Shown in pieces: positions 23,749-33,224 of a stretch of 33,492 nt of DNA. Under the pieces are notes generated by a model that saw only the letters and a list, made by a program, of their open reading frames with translations, was not told the DNA's origin and did no database searches. The DNA comes from Zoogloea sp. Its GTDB lineage: Bacteria > Pseudomonadota > Gammaproteobacteria > Burkholderiales > Rhodocyclaceae. Position 1 is the first letter of the stretch, and every line of letters starts with the position of its first letter. The stretch covers positions 1 to 33,492 of the forward strand of contig JAFLDU010000017.1 of assembly GCA_017309145.1 (NCBI GenBank), written 5' to 3'. Both the position numbers and the translations under genes were made by a program.

Positions 23749-24656
23749 TACTTTCCGTGCTTGCCGGAATCAGCAGCCGGCGCACTACGACCACCAGCGC
23801 CCTTGAAGTACTTGAAGAACTCCGAGTTCGGCTCGATGACCATCACGTCGGACTTGTTCTTGAAGCTGTTCCGGTAGGCCTCGAGGCTACGGTAGAAGGC
23901 ATAGAACTCGGGACTCTGGCCGAAAGCCTGGGCATAGATGGCAGATGCCTTGGCATCGCCTTCACCCTTGACCATCTGGGCCGAGCGGTAGGCCTCTGCG
24001 AGGATCACCTCGCGCTGCTTGTCTGCATCGGCCTTGATCTTCTCCGCCTCCGCGCCCCCCTGGGATCGGAGCTCGTTGGCCACCCGCTTGCGCTCGGCCT
24101 CCATGCGCCGATACACCGACTCGGACACCTCGGCAGGCAGGTCAACGCGCTTGAGACGTACATCCACGATCTGCACGCCGATCTTGCGCGCATCGAGGTC
24201 GGCCTTCAGACGCATCTCATCCATGATCTTGTCGCGCTCGCCGGACACCACGTCATGGACGGTGCGCTTGCCAAACTCCTCCCGGAGGCCCGCATTGACA
24301 GTCTGTTCCAGGCGAGTGCGGGCTCGGGTCTCATCGCCACCGACGGAGATGTAATAAAGCTTGGGATCGACGATCCGCCACTTAACGAACAGATCCACCA
24401 GCACGTTCTTCTTCTCGGAGGTGATGAAGCGCTCGGGCTCCGAGGTGTCGAGGGTCAGGATGCGCCGGTCAAAATAGCGCACATTCTGGATCAGCGGGAT
24501 CTTGATGTGCAGGCCCGGCTCGCTGATCTGCTCCTTGACCTCACCCAACTGGAAGACCAGTGCGTGTTGCCTCTGATCCACGGTGAAGAGGGACATGGAA
24601 AGGATCGCAGCGACAAACAGACCACCACCGGCCAGCAAAGACAGACGTTCTCGCAT
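23748..24656 (-). CDS. hflC: SPFH-domain membrane protein HflC
   Basis: Partner of HflK in the large membrane complex that surrounds and modulates the FtsH protease; 302 aa. An N-terminal membrane anchor (LLAGGGLFVAAILSMSLFTV, about 6-25) is followed by an SPFH/prohibitin domain (QRQHALVFQLGEVKEQISEPGL) and a long helical region rich in Glu, Arg and Ala (MEAERKRVANELRSQGGAEAEKIKADADKQREV). The tail has SVMVIEPNSEFFKYF-like HflC residues (DVMVIEPNSEFFKYFKG). The start overlaps the hflK stop by one base (TGATG). Confidence 0.96.
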   Translation of the reverse strand: MRERLSLLAGGGLFVAAILSMSLFTVDQRQHALVFQLGEVKEQISEPGLHIKIPLIQNVRYFDRRILTLDTSEPERFITSEKKNVLVDLFVKWRIVDPKLYYISVGGDETRARTRLEQTVNAGLREEFGKRTVHDVVSGERDKIMDEMRLKADLDARKIGVQIVDVRLKRVDLPAEVSESVYRRMEAERKRVANELRSQGGAEAEKIKADADKQREVILAEAYRSAQMVKGEGDAKASAIYAQAFGQSPEFYAFYRSLEAYRNSFKNKSDVMVIEPNSEFFKYFKGAGGRSAPAADSGKHGK

Positions 24657-25924
24657 CAGCGTTCACCTCGCTCACGGTTGCGCGTGGTCTCACGGGTGCG
24701 GGACTCCCCGGAGAGTGCGTCCGCCCTGGGCGGCGTAATCGTATTGTCAGCCGCCGCCGGGGTCGCCGCACGGGGCAGTTGGGCCGCCTCGCCGGCGGGT
24801 GCGGCGCCCGGGGCAGCGGTGGCCTGCATCAGCTTGTCGAGGGGCAGGTACAGCAGGTTGCCGTTACCCTTGGCATCCACCATCACCTTGCTGGTGTTGG
24901 AAAGGATCTGCTGCATCGTGTCGAGATACAGACGCTGGCGAGTCACCTCAGGCGCCTTCGCATACTCGGCATACACCTGCTTGAAGCGGGAAGCATCGCC
25001 CTCGGCCTGGGCCACCACACGGCCCTTGTAGGCATCGGCTTCTTCGAGCAGACGGGAGGCCGCACCGCGGGCACGCGGAATCACGTCGTTGGCGTAGGCC
25101 TGACCCTCGTTCTTCTGCCGCTCCCGGTCCTGGCCGGCCTTCACGGCATCGTCGAATGCAGCCTGCACCTGCTCGGGCGGCTGGGCATTCTGCATCGTGA
25201 CCTTGCTGACCTGGATACCCGTGCTGTAGCGATCCAGGATCTCCTGGGTCAGCTTCTGGGCATTGGCGGCAACCTGCTCACGGCCCTCGTAGAGCACGAA
25301 GTCCATCTTGCTCTTGCCGACGATCTCACGCACAGCGGTCTCGGCGGCCTGGATCACCGAGTCGTCGGCGTTCCGGTTGCTGAACAGATAGGCCTGAGGA
25401 TCCTTGAGGACGTACTGCACCGCAAACTGGATGTTCACGATGTTCTCGTCGTCCGTGAGCATCAAGGCTTCTTTCAGGACCTTGTTGCGCTCGGAGCCGC
25501 GGTAGCCGATCTCGACGGTACGCACACCGGTGAGGTTGACGAGCTCGTGACTCTGGATCGGATAAGGCAGGCGCCAGCGCAGGCCCGGCTCGGTGGCCTC
25601 CTGGAAGCGCCCGAACTGCAGCACGATGCCGCGCTGGCTCGCATCGACGATGTAGAAACCGCTGGCCAGCCAGATCACGGCAGCAAAGGCCGCGATGAGC
25701 CCGATGCCACCACCGAACTGGCGGAAGGAAAATTCGGGACCGGGACCGGGGCCACGACCATCGCCGTCGCCACCACCCGACCCGCCGTTACGACCGAACA
25801 TGCCGGACAGGCGCCGGTTGAAGTCACGCCAGAGCTCCTCCAGATCGGGAGGTCCCTGGTTATCGCCGCCGCCGCGGTTGTCGCCACCGCCACGGTTCCC
25901 CCAGCGGGGATCGTTGAGGGACAT
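24656..25924 (-). CDS. hflK: SPFH-domain membrane protein HflK
   Basis: HflC partner that regulates FtsH at the inner membrane, with most of the protein in the periplasm; 422 aa from the ATG at 25924. This start (MSLNDPRWGN) matches the family. An upstream in-frame GTG at 25942 would add six residues. The N-terminus is Gly/Asn-rich (GNRGGGDNRGGGDNQG), then FNRRLSGMFG and a second Gly-rich stretch. One transmembrane helix (GGIGLIAAFAAVIWLASGFY) lies near residues 72-91, followed by the SPFH domain and an Ala/Arg-rich C-terminal tail (PGAAPAGEAAQLPRAATPAAA). Confidence 0.96.
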   Translation of the reverse strand: MSLNDPRWGNRGGGDNRGGGDNQGPPDLEELWRDFNRRLSGMFGRNGGSGGGDGDGRGPGPGPEFSFRQFGGGIGLIAAFAAVIWLASGFYIVDASQRGIVLQFGRFQEATEPGLRWRLPYPIQSHELVNLTGVRTVEIGYRGSERNKVLKEALMLTDDENIVNIQFAVQYVLKDPQAYLFSNRNADDSVIQAAETAVREIVGKSKMDFVLYEGREQVAANAQKLTQEILDRYSTGIQVSKVTMQNAQPPEQVQAAFDDAVKAGQDRERQKNEGQAYANDVIPRARGAASRLLEEADAYKGRVVAQAEGDASRFKQVYAEYAKAPEVTRQRLYLDTMQQILSNTSKVMVDAKGNGNLLYLPLDKLMQATAAPGAAPAGEAAQLPRAATPAAADNTITPPRADALSGESRTRETTRNRERGER

Positions 25925-25980
25925 GAGAATGCCTGAAATCACGGTTTAATCCGCTCCGGAAGTAGACTCACTGGGATACT

Positions 25981-27117
25981 TCAAAACGACGACTCATGCG
26001 GTACCGCAAGAGCCGCCAGGGATGCCTTGTGTTTCTGGGCGACATCGGCCAGCACCTGGCGCAGCAGGTCGAGCCCCTCTCCAGTCCTGGCGCTGAGCAA
26101 AACGCGCGAGATGTTACCACAAGCGTCTTGCTGGACCTCCGCACTTGCCAGGCTCTGGTCGATCTTGTTCCACACCTGGATCTGGGGCAACTGTCCGGCT
26201 CCGATCTCTTCCAGAACACCATTCACGGCAGCGATCTGCCCTTCCCTGTCGTCACTCGACGAATCGACCACATGCAGCAAAAGGTCGGCAGAGACAGTTT
26301 CCTCCAGCGTGGCATGAAAGGCGGCCACCAGAGAATGAGGCAGGTCACGGATGAATCCGACCGTGTCCGACACCACGATGTTCCCGGCTTCACCAAGGAA
26401 AAGTCGACGGGAGGTCGTATCGAGGGTGGCAAACAGTTGATCAGCGGCGTAAGCCCCGGCCTTGGTCAGCGCATTGAACAGCGTGGACTTGCCCGCATTG
26501 GTGTAACCCACCAGGGACACACTGAGCACATCACGACGTTCACGCGCCCGCCTTCGCACAGCACGCTGGCGCTCCAGCACCTTGAGCCGGGCCTTGAGCA
26601 GCTTGACCCGCTCGCCCAGCAGGCGACGGTCGGTTTCAAGCTGCTTCTCACCCGGACCGCGCAGGCCGATACCGCCCTTCTGACGTTCCAGGTGGGTCCA
26701 TCCCCTGACAAGGCGGGTGGACAAATGCTGTAGCTGAGCCAGTTCGACCTGCAACTTCCCTTCGTGGCTCTTCGCGCGGAGGGCGAAGATATCGAGGATG
26801 AGTGCAGAACGGTCGATCACCCGGCAGTTGAGCGCACGCTCGAGGTTGCGCTGTTGGGCCGCAGTGATGTCGTGATTGAAGATCACGATGTCACCACCGC
26901 TCATCCGGACCAGCGATCCGATTTCCTCTGCCTTGCCCTTGCCAACGAAGAGCGCCGGATCGGGCGCCTGACGACGCCCCTGGATCACACCGACGACGAC
27001 CGCACCCGCACTGCCAGCCAACAGGCTGACTTCGGCAAGACGTTCGTCGATGCCCCCCTGGCCGAAATCAACCTGCACCAGTACGGCGCGGTTACCAGAT
27101 GACGGCCGCTCAAACAC
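25981..27117 (-). CDS. hflX: Ribosome-associated GTPase HflX
   Basis: Obg-HflX family GTPase that splits stalled 70S ribosomes under stress, 378 aa. The N-terminal HflX domain includes ALFVGKGKAEEI (56-66) and the family signature GGIGLRGPGEKQLETDRR (148-165). The G domain has G1 GYTNAGKS (204-211), G2 around TLDTTSRR, G3 DTVGFIRDLP, and G4 NKID. The annotated start is GTG (27115-27117), giving MFERPSSGNRAVLVQVDFG, which fits the family. It lies 51 bases downstream of hfq and 56 bases upstream of hflK, in the conserved hfq-hflX-hflKC order. Confidence 0.96.
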   Translation of the reverse strand: MFERPSSGNRAVLVQVDFGQGGIDERLAEVSLLAGSAGAVVVGVIQGRRQAPDPALFVGKGKAEEIGSLVRMSGGDIVIFNHDITAAQQRNLERALNCRVIDRSALILDIFALRAKSHEGKLQVELAQLQHLSTRLVRGWTHLERQKGGIGLRGPGEKQLETDRRLLGERVKLLKARLKVLERQRAVRRRARERRDVLSVSLVGYTNAGKSTLFNALTKAGAYAADQLFATLDTTSRRLFLGEAGNIVVSDTVGFIRDLPHSLVAAFHATLEETVSADLLLHVVDSSSDDREGQIAAVNGVLEEIGAGQLPQIQVWNKIDQSLASAEVQQDACGNISRVLLSARTGEGLDLLRQVLADVAQKHKASLAALAVPHESSF

Positions 27118-27168
27118 GCCGCCACCCGGCGCTCAGGTGGCCCACAGACGGCCTGGCGATGAGGGAAC

Positions 27169-27411
27169 TCAGCTTGCGGCCTCGTTCTGTTCCTGCTGGA
27201 TGTTGACGGGGCGCGCCGGCACCACGGTGGAGATGGCGTGCTTATAGACCATCTGGGTGACGGTGTTCTTCAACAGGACAACATATTGATCAAAAGACTC
27301 CACCTGCCCCTGCAGCTTGATCCCGTTCACGAGATAGATGGAAACCGGCACGTGCTCACGACGGAGCGCGTTAAGGAACGGATCTTGGAGGAGTTGCCCC
27401 TTGTTGCTCAT
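27169..27411 (-). CDS. hfq: RNA chaperone Hfq
   Basis: Sm-fold RNA chaperone that forms a hexamer and pairs small RNAs with mRNAs; 80 aa. The proximal-face residues are present (Gln9, Asp10, the FLN at 12-14, YKH at 56-58), as are the rim arginines Arg17-Arg18. Sm1 is [27 protein letters not shown] in outline, Sm2 [12 protein letters not shown]. The C-terminal tail beyond residue 68 is only about 12 residues, much shorter than in E. coli, as is usual in betaproteobacteria. The ATG is preceded by GAGG at nine bases. A perfect TATAAT upstream suggests it starts the hflX-hflKC-hisZ-purA transcript. Confidence 0.98.
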   Translation of the reverse strand: MSNKGQLLQDPFLNALRREHVPVSIYLVNGIKLQGQVESFDQYVVLLKNTVTQMVYKHAISTVVPARPVNIQQEQNEAAS

Positions 27412-27443
27412 TTTTAGAACCTCTATGGTTTTAGTTTGGAATA

Positions 27444-27449
27444 ATTATA
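27444..27449 (-). promoter_or_regulatory. -10 box of the hfq promoter
   Basis: TATAAT on the minus strand within CTCTATAATTATT, about 33 bases upstream of the hfq start. No good -35 is seen at 17 bases (TGTGGC), so activator or extended contacts may matter. No convincing terminator for der was found between 27450 and 27513. Confidence 0.6.
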
Positions 27450-27513
27450 GAGCCTTTTGCTGCACCGCCACATCCGGTACGGCAAGCAGCTCGGTGGTGT
27501 GGAAATCGGTTCT

Positions 27514-28842
27514 TCAATCCTTGCTTGCGAAGGGGTTCTTGGACGACTTGAATTGTATCCGCAACGGCGTCCCCTGCAATTTGAAGGCTTCCTGGAAGGT
27601 TCTTTCCAGATAGCGTACGTATGACGGTGGCACATGGTCAAGTGCAGCACCGTGTACGACGATGACCGGCGGGTTCATGCCCCCCTGATGCGCATAACGC
27701 ATCTTGGGACGGAAACCATTGTGACGGGGGGGCTGCTGACGCACGATGGCGTCCAGCAACAGGCGGGTCAGCTTGGGAGTGGCCAGCTTGGTCATCGCCG
27801 CCTCGTAGGCCCCATCGACAGCCTTCAACATGGGGACGATACCCTGGCCTTTCAAGGCCGAGACATACAGAAAACGTGCGAAGCCCAGGAAAGGCAGCTT
27901 GCGAGCGATATCCTCCTTGATGCGCTGGCGGCGATAGTCATCGACGCTGTCCCACTTGTTGACCGCCACCACCAGGGCACGGCCAGCCTCGACCACGAAA
28001 CCGCCGATGTGGGCATCCTGATCGGAGATATCCTGGCTGGCATCCAGCACCAGGACAACGACATTACTCTGCTCCACGGCCTGCAAGGTCTTGATCACAG
28101 AGAATTTCTCGACCGCCTCGAAGACCTTGCCGCGCTTGCGCAGACCCGCCGTGTCAATCAGGGTGTAATGGCGCCCATTGCGCTCGAAGGGGACCTCGAT
28201 CGCATCACGGGTGGTGCCGGGCATGTCGAAGGCAATGACCCGCTCCTCGCCGATCAGGGTGTTGACCAGGGTGGACTTACCCACATTGGGACGCCCGACA
28301 ATGGCCACGCGCGGGCCCTTTTCAGCCGGAACGTCGTCATCCTCATCCTGCGGGAAGGCTTCGAGGATCAGTTCCATCAGGGTGGTGACGTTGTCACCGT
28401 GCGCGGAGGACACACACAGCGGCTCCCCCATGCCCAGGGCATGGAACTCAGCCGCGATCATCGCCCGGTTCATGCCCTCCGCCTTGTTCACCACCAGAAA
28501 GGTCGGACGACCGGCACGGCGCAGACGGGTGGCGATCTGCTCGTCATGGGGCGTCAGGCCGGCACGGGCATCCACCATGAACAGCAAGGCATCCGCTTCG
28601 GCAATCGCCTGCTCGGCCTGCCGGGCCATTTCGTGGACAATGCCATCCTTGGCCACGGGGTCGAAGCCGGCCGTATCGACGACCAGGAACTCACGGTCGG
28701 CCGCTCGGCCGAGGCCGTAGCGGCGATCACGGGTCAAACCGGGGAAATCGGCGACGAGAGCATCACGGGTCTTGGTGAGGCGATTGAACAGGGTGGACTT
28801 GCCCACATTGGGGCGACCTACCAGAACCAGGGTTGGCTTCAC
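27514..28842 (-). CDS. der: Ribosome-assembly GTPase Der (EngA)
   Basis: Double-GTPase needed for maturation of the 50S subunit, 442 aa. The first G domain has G1 GRPNVGKS (9-16), G3 DTAGF and NKAEG; the second has GRPNVGKS (183-190), [10 protein letters not shown] and NKWD. A C-terminal KH-like domain follows ([26 protein letters not shown]). The start codon is GTG (28840-28842), with GGAG about 12 bases upstream, and lies 15 bases after the bamB stop. The bamB-der pairing is conserved across beta- and gammaproteobacteria. All nucleotide-binding motifs are intact. Confidence 0.98.
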   Translation of the reverse strand: MKPTLVLVGRPNVGKSTLFNRLTKTRDALVADFPGLTRDRRYGLGRAADREFLVVDTAGFDPVAKDGIVHEMARQAEQAIAEADALLFMVDARAGLTPHDEQIATRLRRAGRPTFLVVNKAEGMNRAMIAAEFHALGMGEPLCVSSAHGDNVTTLMELILEAFPQDEDDDVPAEKGPRVAIVGRPNVGKSTLVNTLIGEERVIAFDMPGTTRDAIEVPFERNGRHYTLIDTAGLRKRGKVFEAVEKFSVIKTLQAVEQSNVVVLVLDASQDISDQDAHIGGFVVEAGRALVVAVNKWDSVDDYRRQRIKEDIARKLPFLGFARFLYVSALKGQGIVPMLKAVDGAYEAAMTKLATPKLTRLLLDAIVRQQPPRHNGFRPKMRYAHQGGMNPPVIVVHGAALDHVPPSYVRYLERTFQEAFKLQGTPLRIQFKSSKNPFASKD

Positions 28843-28857
28843 GCGTCGGGGACTCCG

Positions 28858-29994
28858 TTATTGCAGGCCGAGGCCATAGACATTGCCATCCTTGCTCTGG
28901 ACGACCATTTGGCCGTCACTACGCTGGATGTCGGCAAGGATGGGGCTGGAGTCGACACGTTGCCGCCCCGCTATGGCGCCATCATCTTTGCGCAGGAGGT
29001 GTACATAACCTTCGCCGTCGCCCACCACGACATACCCGCCCGACACACGCGGACGGCTCACGTTGCGGCCAGCCAGTTGATCCTGCTTCCAGGCACTGGC
29101 ACCCGTGCTCAGATCGAGGGCGTGCACGGCCCCCTTCTCGTCGGTGACGTAGGCATACCGGGAATCCATGTCGAGCCCGCGGGAACTGGACAGGTCACGT
29201 GCCCACAGGGTCGAGCCGTTGGCCAGGTCGAAGCAGGCGATACGGCCCTGGAAGGCCACCGCGCAGGCCGCGCGGGAGCCCAGCACCGGCAGGCTGGTGA
29301 TGTCGGCCATGCGCTCAAGCTCGGTGGCTCCGCGCGGGACCGCCACGGTGCCTTCCCACATCAGGCCGCCATTGGCGGCACTGACGGCCACCAGTTTGCC
29401 GCCGGGAAAGCCTGCGAACACTGCAGCGCCCTCGATCACCACCCCTGCGGAATTACGCAGGGACAAAGCCGGGTTGGTTCGCTGGTAGGTCCAGCGACGG
29501 CGACCATCCTGCGGATCCAGTCCGAACAGCCGGCTGTCCGCACTGCGCACGACGATCAGATTGTCGGATACCGCAGGCGCCGCGAGGATCTCGGCATTCA
29601 CCTGGACACGCCACTTAAGCTGCCCGGTCTTGGCGTCCAGCGCAACGACCTCACCCTTCGGCGTGCCGACCACGACGATCTGCCCGTTGCTGCCTACGCC
29701 GCCGGACAGGGCGCCATTGATCGACACCTTCCAAGCACTGCGCCCGGCCTCGATGCGGGCCACATCGCCGTCTGCCGCTGCGGCGAACACCGCATTGCCA
29801 TTGACCGCGGGCTGCAGCACGTAAGGACCGGAAGCGCCGACCCGTGCCTTCCACACTTCGGACACACGGATACCGTCGTTCAACGGCTTGAGGGCGGGCA
29901 GCTTGTTCTTGTCGGACGCGAAGGGGTTGAGGGACGAGCATGCCCCCAGCAGCAGCGCACCCGCCACCGCTGCCGCCAGACGGACGGGCATCAT
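28858..29994 (-). CDS. bamB: Outer-membrane assembly lipoprotein BamB
   Basis: Lipoprotein subunit of the BAM complex that helps insert beta-barrel proteins; 378 aa. The signal ends in LLGAC with lipidated Cys19. The mature protein is an eight-bladed PQQ-like beta-propeller, visible as repeated blades ending in patterns such as LDAKTGQLKWRVQV, LDPQDGRRRWTYQR, FDLANGSTLWARDL and LDLSTGASAWKQDQ. It should be important here because the window encodes at least two other outer-membrane barrels. The ATG overlaps the stop of the upstream YfgM-like gene as ATGA. A second ATG at 29991 is also possible. Confidence 0.97.
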   Translation of the reverse strand: MMPVRLAAAVAGALLLGACSSLNPFASDKNKLPALKPLNDGIRVSEVWKARVGASGPYVLQPAVNGNAVFAAAADGDVARIEAGRSAWKVSINGALSGGVGSNGQIVVVGTPKGEVVALDAKTGQLKWRVQVNAEILAAPAVSDNLIVVRSADSRLFGLDPQDGRRRWTYQRTNPALSLRNSAGVVIEGAAVFAGFPGGKLVAVSAANGGLMWEGTVAVPRGATELERMADITSLPVLGSRAACAVAFQGRIACFDLANGSTLWARDLSSSRGLDMDSRYAYVTDEKGAVHALDLSTGASAWKQDQLAGRNVSRPRVSGGYVVVGDGEGYVHLLRKDDGAIAGRQRVDSSPILADIQRSDGQMVVQSKDGNVYGLGLQ

Positions 29995-30644
29995 TGCGCG
30001 CCCCCGATGGCATCCAGCTTGGCCTGGGCGATCTCGCGCAGGGTCGAGGACTCGGCCTTGACGGCGGTGCTCAGGGCCTCGATGGCAGCCTTGTAGGCTG
30101 CCCGGGCTTCAGCAGGCTTGCCCTGGGCCACCAGGATGTCACCCTTCAGGTCGGCGAAGCGGGCAGCCAGCTCACCCTCAACAGGTGCCTGAAGCTGCGC
30201 GAGCGCTTCATCGTAGGCCTTGTCATCGAAAAGGACCGTCGCCAGACGCAGCCGCGCAATGTTACGCAGAGCCGGATCGTTGGCCTTTTCCGCGGCCCAG
30301 GCCAGGGGGACCCGGGCGTTCTTGAGATCGCCCGCGTCGCTCTGGACCTTGGCCGACATCAGCGCTGCCAGGTCGGCATAGGGCGTGCCGCTGTACTTGT
30401 CGATGATCTGCCCGGCCGCCTCACGCACCTTCTGGGCGTTCTGCTCACCGGCGGCCTGCTGCACCACGGCATAGAGCGCCGACGCTTCCGCGCCCTGCTT
30501 GCCGCGGTACCAGTTCCAGCCTTGCCAGCCAACGGACGCCAACGCTGCAGCCACCGCAAGGGTGGTCACCAGCTTGCCGTTTTCTTCCCACCATCCCTTG
30601 ATCTGGGAAATCTGTTCCTGTTCTTCAAGGTCAAATGCTGCCAT
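29991..30644 (-). CDS. yfgM: YfgM-like tetratricopeptide membrane protein (ancillary SecYEG translocon subunit)
   Basis: Inner-membrane protein with a periplasmic TPR-like domain, 217 aa. In E. coli YfgM binds the Sec translocon with PpiD and hands over outer-membrane proteins. The start at 30644 ([19 protein letters not shown]) is preferred because GGAAGAAG precedes it and the family begins this way; the longer frame upstream lies inside hisS. One transmembrane helix spans about residues 25-46 ([22 protein letters not shown]), followed by Ala-rich helical repeats. Its first 14 bases overlap the end of hisS and its last four overlap bamB. Confidence 0.92.
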   Translation of the reverse strand: MAAFDLEEQEQISQIKGWWEENGKLVTTLAVAAALASVGWQGWNWYRGKQGAEASALYAVVQQAAGEQNAQKVREAAGQIIDKYSGTPYADLAALMSAKVQSDAGDLKNARVPLAWAAEKANDPALRNIARLRLATVLFDDKAYDEALAQLQAPVEGELAARFADLKGDILVAQGKPAEARAAYKAAIEALSTAVKAESSTLREIAQAKLDAIGGAQ

Positions 30645-31926
30645 CGTCTTCTTCCGATTCGAGTAGGCGGTCGGCCAGGGTTTCGGGGAGCACGTCCATC
30701 GGGACGCGAATCTGTTCAGAGCCATCGCGCAGCGGCTTCAGGCTGACTTCACCCGCGGCAGCCTCATCGTCGCCGATGACCACCGCAAAGGGCGCGCCAG
30801 AGGCATCTGCCCGCTTCATCTGCGACTTGAAGCCGCCGCCGCCGCAGTGCAGCGTCACGGAAAAGCCCGTGCCGCGCAGCGCTTCGGCAACGCGGAAGGC
30901 GGCCCGCTGGGCGGCCTCCCCCGCATGTACCACGTAGACATCGGGCACGACCCGCTCGGCCTCGCCGCCACATTCCTGCCAAAGGGACAGCAGGCGTTCC
31001 ACACCCATCGCAAAACCCGCAGCGGGTGCCGGCTTGCCGCCCAGTTGGGCGACCAGGCCATCGTAGCGGCCACCGGCACAGATGGTGCCTTGCGCGCCCA
31101 GGCGCGTGGTGACCCATTCGAAGACGGTGCGGTTGTAATAATCCAGGCCGCGCACCAGGCGGTGATTGATACGGTAAGGCAGCCCCGCGTCCTTCAACAG
31201 GGTCTGAACACCGTCGAAGTGCCTGAGGGACTCCTCACCGAGGAAGTCCGCCAACTTGGGCGCGGCCTCGACGATGCCCTGCAGGTCGGGATTCTTGGTG
31301 TCCAGGATGCGCAGCGGGTTGGTGTACAGACGCCGCTTGCCGTCCTCATCGAGGCGATCCTGGTGCTGCTCCAGATAGGTGATCAGGGCCGCCCTGTGGG
31401 CGGCGCGCTCCTCGCTGCTGCCGAGGGAGTTGATCTCCAGCTTGACGTCCTCGAGGCCCAGGTCATCCCACAGGCGCGCGCACATCAGGATGTGTTCGGC
31501 ATCGACGTCCGGACCTTCGAAGCCCAGCGCCTCGACCCCCACCTGATGGAACTGCCTGTAGCGCCCTTTCTGGGGACGCTCGTGGCGGAACATCGGGCCG
31601 TGGTAGTAAAGGCGGCGCGGCTGGCCGAACAACAGGTTATGCTGGATCGCCGCACGCACGCAGGAAGCAGTGCCTTCGGGACGCAGGGTCAGATGCTCGC
31701 CGTTGAGGGCGTCCTCGAAGGAATACATCTCCTTCTCGACGATATCGGTGACTTCACCGATCGCGCGCTTGAACAGCGGAGTCGGCTCGACGATGGGCAT
31801 GCGAATGGGGCGGTAGCCATAGCTGTGCAGCCAGTTGCGGACGATGTCCTCGAACTGCTCCCAGACTTCTGCATCATCGGGCAGGATGTCGTTCATGCCG
31901 CGCACGGCCTGGAGGGTCTTGCTCAT
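30631..31926 (-). CDS. hisS: Histidyl-tRNA synthetase
   Basis: Class II aminoacyl-tRNA synthetase that charges tRNA-His, 431 aa. It starts [19 protein letters not shown]. Motif 1 lies around [19 protein letters not shown], motif 2 is [17 protein letters not shown], the histidine signature is [15 protein letters not shown], and motif 3 is GFAMGVERL. The anticodon-binding domain follows ([20 protein letters not shown]). The ribosome site AAAGGAATC is well placed. Length is normal. Its paralogue hisZ lies 7 kb away on the same strand. It ends inside the start of the YfgM-like gene, suggesting coupled translation. Confidence 0.98.
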   Translation of the reverse strand: MSKTLQAVRGMNDILPDDAEVWEQFEDIVRNWLHSYGYRPIRMPIVEPTPLFKRAIGEVTDIVEKEMYSFEDALNGEHLTLRPEGTASCVRAAIQHNLLFGQPRRLYYHGPMFRHERPQKGRYRQFHQVGVEALGFEGPDVDAEHILMCARLWDDLGLEDVKLEINSLGSSEERAAHRAALITYLEQHQDRLDEDGKRRLYTNPLRILDTKNPDLQGIVEAAPKLADFLGEESLRHFDGVQTLLKDAGLPYRINHRLVRGLDYYNRTVFEWVTTRLGAQGTICAGGRYDGLVAQLGGKPAPAAGFAMGVERLLSLWQECGGEAERVVPDVYVVHAGEAAQRAAFRVAEALRGTGFSVTLHCGGGGFKSQMKRADASGAPFAVVIGDDEAAAGEVSLKPLRDGSEQIRVPMDVLPETLADRLLESEEDDGSI

Positions 31927-31962
31927 GATTCCTTTTATTCTTGTAGTCGGAGCGGCACGGCC

Positions 31963-33213
31963 TCAGGCCGGCACGCCCTTGCGGGGGTAGGTGCGGGCCA
32001 CATAACGCTCGATGATGGCCTTGAATTCATTGGCGATGTTGTCGCCACGCAGGGTCAGGGTCTTGACCCCGTCCTCGAACACCGGGGCCGCTGGCGACTC
32101 ACCAGTACCCGGCAGTGAGATGCCGATATTGGCGTGCTTGCTCTCGCCTGGACCATTGACGATGCAACCCATGACCGCCAGCGTCATGTTCTCGACGCCA
32201 TCGTACTGGTCACGCCACACCGGCATGTTGTCGCGGACGAAACTCTGCACATCCGAAGCCAGCTCCTGGAACAGGGTGCTGGTGGTGCGGCCACAGCCCG
32301 GGCAGGCCGTGACCATCGGCGTGAAGGCACGCAGGCCCATGGTCTGCAGGATCTCCTGGGCCACCACCACCTCCTGGGTGCGGCTGCCGTTGGGTTCCGG
32401 GGTCAGGGAGATGCGGATGGTATCGCCGATGCCTTCCTGAAGCAGTACGGACAAAGCCGCCGTCGACGCCACGATACCCTTGGAACCCATGCCGGCCTCG
32501 GTCAGGCCGAGGTGCAGTGGGTAATCACACTTGGCGGCCATGTCCCGGTACACCGCGATGAGGTCCTGCACGCTGCTGACCTTGGCAGACAGGATGATCT
32601 TGTCGCCGCCCAGTCCATACTCTTCAGCCTTGGCGGCAGACTCGAGGGCGGACGTGACCAGGGCCTCGCGCATCACGGCGCCGGCATCCAGCGGTACAGC
32701 GCGCTTCGCATTCTCGTCCATGATGCGGGCCAGCACCGATTGGTCGAGACTGCCCCAGTTGACGCCGATACGCACCGGCTTGTCGTACTTGCAGGCCATC
32801 TCGACGATGGACGCGAACTGGGTGTCCCGCTTGGCGCCCTGCCCCACATTGCCCGGGTTGATGCGCAGCTTGTCGAGGGCCTCGGCGCAGGCCGGATTGT
32901 CAGCCAGAAGCTTGTGGCCGTTGTAGTGAAAATCACCGACGAGAGGCACGTCGAGGTTCATCTGCAGCAGCTTCTCGCGGATCTTCGGCACTGCCTTGGC
33001 CGCCTCATCATTATTGACGGTGATGCGGACCAGCTCGGAGCCCGCCCGGGCGAGCTGGGCCACCTGCATGGTGGTGGAAAAATCGTCGGCGGTGTCGGTG
33101 TTGGTCATCGACTGGACCACCACGGGCCCGGCAGAACCGATCAGGACACGACCGACACGAACCAAGCGGGTCTGGCGACGGGGGGCTGCTCGCCCCGAAA
33201 GGAGGAGATCCAT
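31963..33213 (-). CDS. ispG: 4-hydroxy-3-methylbut-2-en-1-yl diphosphate synthase IspG (GcpE)
   Basis: Iron-sulfur enzyme of the MEP isoprenoid pathway that converts MEcPP to HMBPP, 416 aa. The N-terminal TIM barrel shows [12 protein letters not shown] and LRINPGNVG. The C-terminal [4Fe-4S] domain has Cys304 and Cys307 (CPGCGRT), Cys350 ([10 protein letters not shown]) and the conserved Glu357. The insert between barrel and cluster domain is of the usual bacterial length. It starts 11 bases after the rodZ stop and ends 36 bases before hisS, the standard rodZ-ispG-hisS order. The ribosome site is weak (GGAAC). Confidence 0.98.
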   Translation of the reverse strand: MDLLLSGRAAPRRQTRLVRVGRVLIGSAGPVVVQSMTNTDTADDFSTTMQVAQLARAGSELVRITVNNDEAAKAVPKIREKLLQMNLDVPLVGDFHYNGHKLLADNPACAEALDKLRINPGNVGQGAKRDTQFASIVEMACKYDKPVRIGVNWGSLDQSVLARIMDENAKRAVPLDAGAVMREALVTSALESAAKAEEYGLGGDKIILSAKVSSVQDLIAVYRDMAAKCDYPLHLGLTEAGMGSKGIVASTAALSVLLQEGIGDTIRISLTPEPNGSRTQEVVVAQEILQTMGLRAFTPMVTACPGCGRTTSTLFQELASDVQSFVRDNMPVWRDQYDGVENMTLAVMGCIVNGPGESKHANIGISLPGTGESPAAPVFEDGVKTLTLRGDNIANEFKAIIERYVARTYPRKGVPA

Positions 33214-33224
33214 GGATGTTCCGA

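Noticed and set aside
27634..30096. Plus-strand open frame of 820 codons
   Set aside because: It lies antisense across der and bamB, both complete conserved genes. It is an open-frame shadow of GC-rich coding sequence, with no recognisable domain.
30847..32118. Plus-strand open frame of 423 codons
   Set aside because: Antisense to hisS and the end of ispG; a coding shadow.
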